From: JBJFCE01 sp964437825
GTDB lineage: Bacteria > Bacillota > Clostridia > Lachnospirales > Lachnospiraceae
Direction: 5' to 3'
NCBI GenBank assembly: GCA_964437825.1
Contig: CAYTIH010000014.1
Location: forward strand, 1-49,136
Length of the DNA stretch: 49,136 nucleotides
Notes under the pieces: generated by a model
Databases searched by the model: none
What the model saw: only the letters and a program-made list of their open reading frames with translations
Told to the model about the DNA's origin: nothing
Shown here: positions 26,043 to 33,683 of the stretch, in pieces
How the letters are laid out: each line of letters opens with the position of its first letter
How positions within the stretch are numbered: the stretch's first letter is position 1
Position numbers and translations under genes: made by a program

Positions 26043-26073
26043 GAAAAGAGGCTGTCCGTAGTCGAACAGCCTC
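26043..26073 (-). terminator. Terminator after the solute-binding protein gene
   Basis: Stem GAGGCTGT (26048-26055) pairs with ACAGCCTC (26066-26073); on the minus strand TTTTC follows. It lies inside the run transporter-yesL-GH5, and no clear promoter is seen between it and yesL, so it probably acts as a partial stop that lowers expression of the downstream genes. Confidence 0.75.
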
Positions 26074-26099
26074 CCCCAATTATTCCTTTCAAAACACGA

Positions 26100-27776
26100 T
26101 TACTGTGTTACGTCAAGCTCAGCCTGATGTCTGATTGCTGCTTCATTTAAAGACCACTCCAAACACTTATCATATCCGTAAGCATTTGCTTCTGAGATCA
26201 TTTCCGCAACGATCTGATCATATTCTTCATCCGTTGATGCGTAGATTGCTCTCCAGGAATAGGTAACAATGACATCGGTTACAGCACTCCATGTTGTATC
26301 CAAATCGCCATCCTTTTTGGATTCCTGATATGCGGTACCGGGAGCTACCTTGTAGTCTCTGCTGTCCAGATATTCCTGTGTACTGCTTGTACCGGTAATA
26401 TCTCTCCAATCCTGCTCAATATCGCACTGTGCAGGCAGCTGGTAGGATTTCCAGTAAGCATAATTGTATCTCTCACCGTTAGAATCAAGGTTCTCTGCAT
26501 TGATGGTCCAGGTTGTGTTGTTGAACTGGAAGGTACCGTCATTAAAGTTACCGGTTCCCTCATAATCACCAATCATGTCGGTTTCTTTATCAAAGTACGC
26601 CTGCTTGCCAAAATCGGTAAAATAAGGATATCCGTCCTCATCATAATCCCAGCATAAGCCCTGAGGACCATAGTTGTAAGTCATGGTTCCTTCCGGAGTA
26701 CAGAACCAGTTGATAATTTCCATACACAATTCAGGATATTCGGTATTTGCACCGATACTCCATACACGGTTACCGCCAAGCGTACTTAAACCATAAGCGA
26801 TCGGTGTTGCGTCACCCGGTGCCCAGGAAAGCATCATCTTGTTCTGATCAATATGCTTCTCATTATATAACAGAGATCCGGCATAATCAAAGATAGAGAA
26901 AAACGCACCGCCGGCCTGAAGCTTCTCGCTCATTTCATCATAGGTCTGAGTCATGGAGTTCGGGTCAAGTAAGTTTCTCTGATATAACTGATTAAAAAAT
27001 TTCAAACAGGTTAAATACGGTCCGTTTTCTTCCAGTGCATCATGGAAAGTACCGGTATCACTGTCATAAAGTCCAAGTGCCAGTTCGTCATAGCCATAAT
27101 ATGCAGTCGCCATAGCTTTTACATACATAACCATGTTACCGTCCCAATCCGGCCACAGAGAAGCTGCATAGGTCTCATTGCCATTGTCATCCGTCGGGCA
27201 AATTTCTTTCATCTGTGCAAGAACTTCTACAAATTCATCCAAGGTATTATATTCCGGATATCCCAGCTCCTTATACAGATCCCAACGAAGATCCCATGTA
27301 TAGAAGAATGCCTCATGATCCTCTGCAGAGGTAGCTACGTTATGGCCGAAGCCGTACAAGGTACCCCCGTTTAAATCCCTGTTTTTCTGAAGGGCATTTG
27401 CCATATGTTCTTCAATATAAGGTCCATACTCATGAAGCAGATCTTCTTCCTCCCAATCATACAGCATACCGGCTTCTACCGCCTGCTGATACTGGGTACC
27501 GTCAGAACCCCAGATTACGATATCGCCAAGGTCTCCGGACTCCATACGTGTTTCATACACGCCGTCCGCATCAGGAACGATATTCATAATAACGTTAAAT
27601 TTGTCCAGTAAAATCTGTGCAGACCATCCCTTCTGTTCGCCGGAAAAATTGGCCAGCTGGCTGTATACGGTCAAAGTAATGGTTTTCTTCTTTTGGCTTC
27701 CGCATCCGGTCATGGTGGGAAGAACCATTGCTACGACCAGCATCAGCACGATGATTCTTTTCATCATCTTTTTCAT
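26100..27776 (-). CDS. Extracellular oligosaccharide-binding lipoprotein (LplA-like, family 1)
   Basis: 558 residues. Lipoprotein signal with lipobox TMTGC (Cys25). The mature part starts with TITLTVYSQLANFSGEQKGW and has the size and pattern of large family 1 binding proteins of LplA/YtcQ type, including WSIGANTEYPELCMEIINWFCTPEGTMTYNYGPQGLCW. It binds the sugar outside the cell and hands it to the permease pair just upstream in the operon. The ATG at 27776 has AAGGAGG. A decayed relative is at 17953-18656. No ATPase gene is present; such systems normally borrow a shared MsmX-type ATPase encoded elsewhere. Confidence 0.92.
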   Translation of the reverse strand: MKKMMKRIIVLMLVVAMVLPTMTGCGSQKKKTITLTVYSQLANFSGEQKGWSAQILLDKFNVIMNIVPDADGVYETRMESGDLGDIVIWGSDGTQYQQAVEAGMLYDWEEEDLLHEYGPYIEEHMANALQKNRDLNGGTLYGFGHNVATSAEDHEAFFYTWDLRWDLYKELGYPEYNTLDEFVEVLAQMKEICPTDDNGNETYAASLWPDWDGNMVMYVKAMATAYYGYDELALGLYDSDTGTFHDALEENGPYLTCLKFFNQLYQRNLLDPNSMTQTYDEMSEKLQAGGAFFSIFDYAGSLLYNEKHIDQNKMMLSWAPGDATPIAYGLSTLGGNRVWSIGANTEYPELCMEIINWFCTPEGTMTYNYGPQGLCWDYDEDGYPYFTDFGKQAYFDKETDMIGDYEGTGNFNDGTFQFNNTTWTINAENLDSNGERYNYAYWKSYQLPAQCDIEQDWRDITGTSSTQEYLDSRDYKVAPGTAYQESKKDGDLDTTWSAVTDVIVTYSWRAIYASTDEEYDQIVAEMISEANAYGYDKCLEWSLNEAAIRHQAELDVTQ

Positions 27777-27810
27777 TTTTTATCCTCCTTTTTGTGTCAA
27801 CTCTATCTTT

Positions 27811-27837
27811 TATGGAACGAATCTCCTCCGTTCCATA
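27811..27837 (-). promoter_or_regulatory. Intercistronic hairpin before the binding-protein gene
   Basis: A 9-bp inverted repeat TATGGAACG (27811-27819) / CGTTCCATA (27829-27837) lies between the second permease and the binding-protein gene, with no T-run after it. Such hairpins often protect a processed mRNA end and raise binding-protein yield; that role is inferred. Confidence 0.55.
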
Positions 27838-27849
27838 TAACACACCTGA

Positions 27850-28818
27850 TTAACCCTTAACCGCACCCAGCATAATACCTTTTTCAAAATAACGCTGCAT
27901 GAAAGGATATACTAACAGAATCGGGATTACGGAAACCATTGCTACCGTATACTTCATAACCTTATTATTCAGAATATCTGCCATTGCGGAAGAAGCGGCA
28001 GCCGCATTACCGGAGTTCATAACGGAACCAAGGTTACTTGCCTTATTCAGATAATTATACAGCAAATGCTGCAAGGTATACAATTCCGGCGTATTTTGCA
28101 TTAAGATCAGGGAATCCGTAAAGGAATTCCAATGGCCTACCGCGCCGAAAATCGCAATGGTTGCAAGGATCGGCCGAGACAGCGGCCAAACAATTTTCCT
28201 GAATACGGTAAAGTAGCTGGCGCCATCCATAAAGGCACTTTCCTCCAACTCCGCCGGTATGGATTCTATGTATGTTTTTACCAATATGATATTGTATGGC
28301 GCTACAATACTCGGAATAATATATGCTGCAAAATGTCCGGTCAATCCCAGCATATTCATGTTCATATACCACGGAATAATACCTGCATTAAAGTACATGG
28401 TAATGATCAGGAAACGGTACCAGATCTTTCTGTGCCACATTTCCTGCTTGGTAACCAGATAACCGATAAATCCGGTTGCCAGTACCATCAATATTGTACC
28501 TAAAAGAGTTCTTCCGATCGAAACGCCAAACGCTCTGAATACGTCATCTACCTTCAGAATATCGATATAGTTCTTAATGTTAAGGCCAATCGGAATCAGC
28601 GTTACATCACCGCGGGCAACTGCGTTTCGACTGGAAATGGTATTAATAAAAATATAGTAGAACGGAAAAATACAGCTAAGTGTAAAGATACCGAAAAATG
28701 CATAGTTGAGAATATTAAATATGATATCTCCCGGTGTCAGTTTATATTTTCTTTTATGAGTCTTTTCATAAGCTTTTTCTGCTTTTGCATCAAGCTTTTC
28801 CTGTTTTGTTTTCGCCAT
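27850..28818 (-). CDS. Sugar ABC transporter permease, LplC/YtcP-like
   Basis: 322 residues, six helices. The EAA loop that docks the ATPase is EESAFMDGASYFTVFRKIVWPLSRP. The N-terminus is basic (KTKQEKLDAKAEKAYEKTHKRKYKLTPGD), as in the LplC/YtcP group of carbohydrate permeases. The ATG at 28818 has GGGGGTGATC upstream and begins 13 bases after the first permease gene. It forms the membrane channel with the 487-residue permease. Confidence 0.93.
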   Translation of the reverse strand: MAKTKQEKLDAKAEKAYEKTHKRKYKLTPGDIIFNILNYAFFGIFTLSCIFPFYYIFINTISSRNAVARGDVTLIPIGLNIKNYIDILKVDDVFRAFGVSIGRTLLGTILMVLATGFIGYLVTKQEMWHRKIWYRFLIITMYFNAGIIPWYMNMNMLGLTGHFAAYIIPSIVAPYNIILVKTYIESIPAELEESAFMDGASYFTVFRKIVWPLSRPILATIAIFGAVGHWNSFTDSLILMQNTPELYTLQHLLYNYLNKASNLGSVMNSGNAAAASSAMADILNNKVMKYTVAMVSVIPILLVYPFMQRYFEKGIMLGAVKG

Positions 28819-28831
28819 AACTGATCACCCC

Positions 28832-30295
28832 CTATACAATGTTCTCGCCACGAACCAGCTTTGCAACCTTATTGGCGATAAACAACAGAATTACGGATAT
28901 AATGGACTTCGACATACCCACAACCGTTGATAACGGAATCTGTCCGTCTCCGATACCCAGATTATATACATACAAATCAAGCACTTCAATTGTATACTTG
29001 TTCTGGGCATTCGTAAATACCAGATACTGATCCATACCATTGCTTAAAATTCCGGCAACGGACATAATCAACATTACCGTATAGGTAGGAAGCAGACCCG
29101 GCAGCGTAATATGCCACATTCTCTGAAAACGTCCCGCACCATCAACGGTGGCCGCTTCATACAGCTGCTGGTCGATACCGGAAATACCGGAAATATATAT
29201 AATTGCACTCCAGCCGACGCCCTTCCAGGTTCCCCATGCAAGCATCTTGAGCCACATATGGGAATTTCCGCCCAGATAGTTTGTATTGGCAGAACCGCCA
29301 AGGCTGTTGATCATGGTATTGATAAATCCGTCGGTATTAAAGATCGCAAACGCAATTGCATAGATCAAAACCCAGCTGATAAAGTTCGGAATCGTGGTAA
29401 ATGTCTGAACAAAACGGCGATATTTGGTACTCTTTACCTCAGCCAGGAAAATGGCGAATGCCATAGGCAGCCAGCTGGTAAGCAGTCCCAGACCGCTCAT
29501 TGCAAGTGTATTTTTCAGCACCGTTAACATACGCTTTGTATATGTAGCATTCTGGAATAAAACCTTGAACCATTTAAATCCAACAAAGCTATCCATTGTC
29601 AGCGTACTTCCTGCCGTATAATCAAAGAATGCATATCTCCATGAAAACAGCGGCAGATAGCAGAATGCAAAGCATAGCGCAAGGAACGGCATAATCATCA
29701 AAAACAGCTTATACTTTGATTCCATTTCAAATCCTGTATTTTTATCCGCCTTGGGAAGGATGATTTGCACTGCCACCGACAAAATAAATACAGCCAGAGA
29801 AAGGATCAGATAGATCCAAATGCAGGCAGGGAAATTCATCGTGATTTTACTGCTATCCGCAGTATTTTGAATCAGAAAATACGCTGCCAAAATACCTACG
29901 GAACCGAGAATTTCAGCTCCACCGCCCGCAATGGCAATGCAGTTGCCAAGCTTTTTCAGTTTCAAATTCCCGATTGTCATACAACCTGCAACGCCGGCTG
30001 CTGCAATACCCAGCACCAACAGGATACAGGAAATAAACAGCAGGATAAAGTTCCACTCCTCAAGCCATCCTCTTGTGAAAGCTCTGGAAAGACCGTTTGT
30101 CAGGCTTCCCCAGGAAATCGCACACGTAAACAGGGAAGCGTTTCCGCTCACCTTTGCCTGTCCTGCCTGAGTAATCATCAGCGCCGGATTAATAGCCGGG
30201 AAAAACAATAAAACTGCGGAAATCAGCATTAATATACGAAGCGGTATATAAAGCTTATTCGCAGTTTTCTCCTTTGGGGATAATTCCTCTTTCAT
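28832..30295 (-). CDS. Sugar ABC transporter permease, LplB-like, with an extra N-terminal membrane region
   Basis: 487 residues. The C-terminal ~295 residues are a normal LplB-type permease (SKYKLFLMIMPFLALCFAFCYLPLFSW; EAA loop YEAATVDGAGRFQRMWHITLPGL). The first ~190 residues add about four helices not found in ordinary LplB. This region also carries a loop with many small residues. The ATG at 30295 has a near-perfect AAGGAGG. Upstream there is a -10 TATAAT at 30350-30355 but no good -35, which fits promoter activation by a regulator. It is the first gene of the transporter operon and is divergent from the reductase-like gene at 30486. Confidence 0.9.
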   Translation of the reverse strand: MKEELSPKEKTANKLYIPLRILMLISAVLLFFPAINPALMITQAGQAKVSGNASLFTCAISWGSLTNGLSRAFTRGWLEEWNFILLFISCILLVLGIAAAGVAGCMTIGNLKLKKLGNCIAIAGGGAEILGSVGILAAYFLIQNTADSSKITMNFPACIWIYLILSLAVFILSVAVQIILPKADKNTGFEMESKYKLFLMIMPFLALCFAFCYLPLFSWRYAFFDYTAGSTLTMDSFVGFKWFKVLFQNATYTKRMLTVLKNTLAMSGLGLLTSWLPMAFAIFLAEVKSTKYRRFVQTFTTIPNFISWVLIYAIAFAIFNTDGFINTMINSLGGSANTNYLGGNSHMWLKMLAWGTWKGVGWSAIIYISGISGIDQQLYEAATVDGAGRFQRMWHITLPGLLPTYTVMLIMSVAGILSNGMDQYLVFTNAQNKYTIEVLDLYVYNLGIGDGQIPLSTVVGMSKSIISVILLFIANKVAKLVRGENIV

Positions 30296-30485
30296 TTAAT
30301 ACCTCCTTGATTTTTCTATCAAGAAACTCATAGTTTCACATTTAGCTTTATTATAAAAGATTCCATTTTTGAAAAATACCATAAATACTTGATAAAAAAT
30401 ACAGTACTTTTTTGAAAGATTTCTAAAAAATACATTTACAAAAAGAATAAAAAAGTTAAACTGAAAGAAACAGGAGGAATAGGAT

Positions 30486-31613
30486 ATGACACATAACACA
30501 CAGCTGGCCATTTTAGGCATGGGCTATCTAATGGCCTATTTGAAGCCATGCTATCATCATCTTCTTGGAAAGGAGCTTTCGCAGTCCGTCATTGCAATGA
30601 CCAGAACAGCTTCCACAATCGCCGAAAAAGAATCATCCATGGGCTTTCCGGTTATCTGCGGACAATATTTGGAAACGCTGACGAACAGACATCCGGATAT
30701 CATTCTTTTTTCACCGCCCCCAAGCGCTGCCAAATCCATGACCACGCAGGTATTGGTTCCTTATTATCAACATTTGCGGGCCATGCATCTGCCCCTGCCG
30801 GACTTGTATGTATTTCCCCCTTCACCGATCGGTACTTATTATCTGGAGCAATTGGGATCTGACGCACCGGTGGTAAATCTCCTTCCGAATATGTCTGCTA
30901 TGGTAAACGGACGTGATATTCATAAAGAGAGCTATTCCATCCTGACCTTTGCGGATAAATCGGTATGGAGCGATGCCTCTTTGTCCCGTTTGTATGATTT
31001 TTTCAGCCCTCTCGGATATACTCTGGAGATGCCGATTACGCATACCACTTCCGGTCTGGGCTGTTTTATCTGTTCCCACATAACTCAGGAACTGACCATG
31101 GCTATGGCTGACGGTCTGCACCAGTCCAGAAAGAATGTCGCCTCCTGCATGCGCGCACATCTGCTCCGTATCTCGAACAGACATTTTGAACAAGCGCTTC
31201 CATGCAGCCTAAATGCAATCCCCGAGCATCTGAGGTCCCTGGTCATACTCTGTACGGACGCTTGGATAAACGGTATGAAGTACTATAACAGGGAAGTCGG
31301 TATGGATGATTCTATCAGCGATGCCGTCATCCACCCCCAGGTAGATATTTTTCTTCAATGTGCCCAAGAATTAACCAATGAGGAAATCGAAGAAAATAAT
31401 GCAAAACACGCCACGAAAGGAGGAATTTTAGAGAAAGGACTGAAAACCTTTTTTTCTCCCGATATCGCGCCGGACATCAGCAAGGTTCTGCAATATGGCC
31501 TTCAGCACGGATTGACCAATGACGCCCGCAGAAATATTGCGGCGCTGATCGAACACAGTGCATATCAGATCAGCCGGGCCGTAGCAGAGCATGGCGCCGT
31601 ATTTGGAGAATAG
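30486..31613 (+). CDS. Pyrroline-5-carboxylate reductase-like NAD(P)-binding protein
   Basis: 375 residues. The N-terminal Rossmann strand LAILGMGYLMAYL, the VVNLLPNMSAMVNG stretch (compare VIRVMPNTPALVG of ProC), TTSGLGCFICSHI and the C-terminal ATKGGILEKGLKTFF (compare TPGGTTEAGL) place it in the ProC superfamily. It is about 100 residues longer than ProC, and the first glycine motif is altered, so substrate and activity are open. The ATG at 30486 has CAGGAGG. A possible promoter is TTTACA (30435-30440), 16 bases, TAAACT (30457-30462). It is divergent from the sugar transporter operon. Confidence 0.7.
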   Translation: MTHNTQLAILGMGYLMAYLKPCYHHLLGKELSQSVIAMTRTASTIAEKESSMGFPVICGQYLETLTNRHPDIILFSPPPSAAKSMTTQVLVPYYQHLRAMHLPLPDLYVFPPSPIGTYYLEQLGSDAPVVNLLPNMSAMVNGRDIHKESYSILTFADKSVWSDASLSRLYDFFSPLGYTLEMPITHTTSGLGCFICSHITQELTMAMADGLHQSRKNVASCMRAHLLRISNRHFEQALPCSLNAIPEHLRSLVILCTDAWINGMKYYNREVGMDDSISDAVIHPQVDIFLQCAQELTNEEIEENNAKHATKGGILEKGLKTFFSPDIAPDISKVLQYGLQHGLTNDARRNIAALIEHSAYQISRAVAEHGAVFGE

Positions 31614-31688
31614 CCGGCCGCACGTCTCCTGCCGGAGCGCAAATCCGCCGGATCAAAAACGGATCGGATTTCCGATACCGTTACAAAA

Positions 31689-31718
31689 AAAGGACAGAAC
31701 CCGTGGATTCTGTCCTTT
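31689..31718. terminator. Bidirectional terminator between reductase-like and surface-protein genes
   Basis: An 11-bp stem AAAGGACAGAA (31689-31699) / TTCTGTCCTTT (31708-31718), with A-rich sequence on the left and T-rich on the right, serving both convergent genes. Confidence 0.85.
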
Positions 31719-31757
31719 CTTATTTTTCATTTTTTCATTCTTTATTTCCGAATCAGA

Positions 31758-33539
31758 TTATTTTGCTTTTTTCTTTTTGGAAACTACCACACCGGCTACA
31801 ACGCCAACCACTACTACAACAACTACTACGATACCGATGATCAGACCGGTATTGCTTCCGGATTCTTCTTCTGCATCTGCTGTAGTCTCTTCTGCAGGAG
31901 CTTCGGCAGCTGCTGCTTCTGTATCGTCTGCAGGTTCTTCAGCAGCTGCTTCATTATCATAATTAAAGCCGCTTACTGTGAACGTAATGCTGATGCTGCT
32001 CATGGGTACTGCATAGTATCCAATCTCTGAAACTTCTTCGTTCCAGATATTCTGAAGTAAGATATTTAAATAGTCCAGAGAATCAGGGCTTACGATTGCA
32101 CCTGCTGCTGCCAAATCTACCGTCTTACCGTCAACCTTTAACTGAACATCGGAAATCGTGATTTCACCGCTGTTCGGAATATCTGTGGATAAGAAGATCA
32201 GATTCATGTATTCCTGGTCAGCGAACTCGCCGTCCGGGAAGCTCAAACCGTCTACGGATACCGTATAGGTACCGTTTCCTGTGATCTGTGTATCAGTGAA
32301 AGTACCGTCTAATGCAACCGGATCACTTCCGTCCCAACCGGTTACCTGATTGAAAAAGTCTGTATCTCTACCATAGGAAGCGTCATCAAAAGCATTACGG
32401 AAGGAATACTTCGGTGTCTGGAATCCGATATATGCATTATAGGTTCCGTCCAGATCAACCGATGCAGCGGTACCAACTTCTTCCTCAGCCGGAGCTTCGC
32501 CTGCATCGCCAAGCATAATGCTGTTAGCTGTAATGACAAATTCAATCTTGGAGAAACCTGCAGGAGATTCTGCAATATATCTGGTTCCCCATTCGTTATA
32601 ACCGCCTGCAACACGGATAGGCTGATTGCCGTTCTCTGCCGTATAAGCGCCGGTATCTTCTGTCCACCAGTTATCGCCTGCTGTCATATCAATGGTATCA
32701 GTGATATCTTCGCCGTCAACAAGTACCTGAACAGAAAAATCTGCCTCGGCAATATCGGAAGCGCAGATAACAGGTGCAACAAACCATGTATAAATAACCG
32801 GTGAAGGGAACTCCAGAGAAACAGTAGCCGTTCCGCCGGAGGTAATCTTTGCATCAGTTGCTACAATATCACCTGCATTATCAGCGCCGGGTCCATAGTA
32901 ACCGTAACCCCAGTCACCGCTATCGGAAGCATCACCGCCGAATGCAAGGAATACATCATATTCTTCTGTGGACTCTGTAAGATCACCGGCAGGTGCTGCT
33001 TCACCGGTAGTAATGCTGTTCAGAGTAACTGTGTACTCAATAGTTGTGAATACAGGAGAAGACATATACGCTGTTCCCCATTCATTGTATCCACCTGCAA
33101 GACGGATTGCCGTTGTATCATCATAGTTACCTGTTCCTTCATACCACCAAGCATCGCCTGCTGCAAAATCAACACCACCGGTCACATCGTTTCCGTCAAT
33201 AGAAACCTGAATGTCTACGTCCAGATCTGTTACGTTCTCAGCAAGAAGAACGGGTGCTAACCACCAAGTGTAAATACACTCGGAAGGAAGTGTCAGGGAA
33301 ACTGTCTTTGTTTCGCCAACTTTGATTGTTTCTACTACAGCGTCAATATCACCTGCATTGTCGCTTTCAGGACCGGCATAGCCATAGCCCCAGTCTCCAC
33401 CTTCTGCTGCGTCACCACCAAATCCAATAAACAGAGTATATCCATCGGCTTCGTCGGCTGCTGCGGTAATCGTCAGTGAAGAGAATACCATTACTGCAGA
33501 AAGAAGAGTCACTAAAAATTTTTTCAGTGTCTTTTTCAT
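31758..33539 (-). CDS. Repeat-containing surface protein, membrane anchored, probable glycan-binding
   Basis: 593 residues. Signal peptide ending near TAAADE (about 28). Two related ~145-residue repeats (33-176 and 194-341) share GGDAxxxGDWGYGYxGPxxDNAGDI, YTWxxAPV and GGYNEWGT. A third beta-rich domain (366-525) contains ITGNGTYTVSVDGL and SSISITFTVSGF and is of the same type as residues 665-825 of the GH5 enzyme. An acidic Ala/Glu-rich linker (526-562), a valine-rich membrane helix (564-587) and KKKKAK follow. The tryptophan-rich repeats and the shared domain suggest carbohydrate binding on the cell surface; no catalytic motif is seen. The ATG has AGGAGG. It has its own promoter and palindrome (33565-33616). 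No named family is recognised. Confidence 0.85.
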   Translation of the reverse strand: MKKTLKKFLVTLLSAVMVFSSLTITAAADEADGYTLFIGFGGDAAEGGDWGYGYAGPESDNAGDIDAVVETIKVGETKTVSLTLPSECIYTWWLAPVLLAENVTDLDVDIQVSIDGNDVTGGVDFAAGDAWWYEGTGNYDDTTAIRLAGGYNEWGTAYMSSPVFTTIEYTVTLNSITTGEAAPAGDLTESTEEYDVFLAFGGDASDSGDWGYGYYGPGADNAGDIVATDAKITSGGTATVSLEFPSPVIYTWFVAPVICASDIAEADFSVQVLVDGEDITDTIDMTAGDNWWTEDTGAYTAENGNQPIRVAGGYNEWGTRYIAESPAGFSKIEFVITANSIMLGDAGEAPAEEEVGTAASVDLDGTYNAYIGFQTPKYSFRNAFDDASYGRDTDFFNQVTGWDGSDPVALDGTFTDTQITGNGTYTVSVDGLSFPDGEFADQEYMNLIFLSTDIPNSGEITISDVQLKVDGKTVDLAAAGAIVSPDSLDYLNILLQNIWNEEVSEIGYYAVPMSSISITFTVSGFNYDNEAAAEEPADDTEAAAAEAPAEETTADAEEESGSNTGLIIGIVVVVVVVVGVVAGVVVSKKKKAK

Positions 33540-33564
33540 TTTTCATCCTCCTATAAAAGTTGCC

Positions 33565-33616
33565 TTGTTCGGTATCCGAACAAACTTACTTTAAGATTTT
33601 ATAATATCCCTGTCAA
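33565..33616 (-). promoter_or_regulatory. Promoter and overlapping palindrome of the surface-protein gene
   Basis: Minus strand: TTGACA (33611-33616), 17 bases, TAAAGT (33588-33593). Just downstream, at the expected start of transcription, is a perfect palindrome TTGTTCGG-TAT-CCGAACAA (33565-33583). Its place and shape fit a repressor operator, or a 5' hairpin that stabilises the message. Confidence 0.65.
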
Positions 33617-33683
33617 GAAAAATACTGTTTATTTTTTACATTAATTACAAATATTATTAGAGAAAAACCATATTTTTCCGTCC

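Noticed and set aside
27795..27800. TTGACA on the minus strand before the binding-protein gene as a promoter
   Set aside because: It lies only 18 bases before the start codon, leaving no room for a -10 box ahead of the gene.
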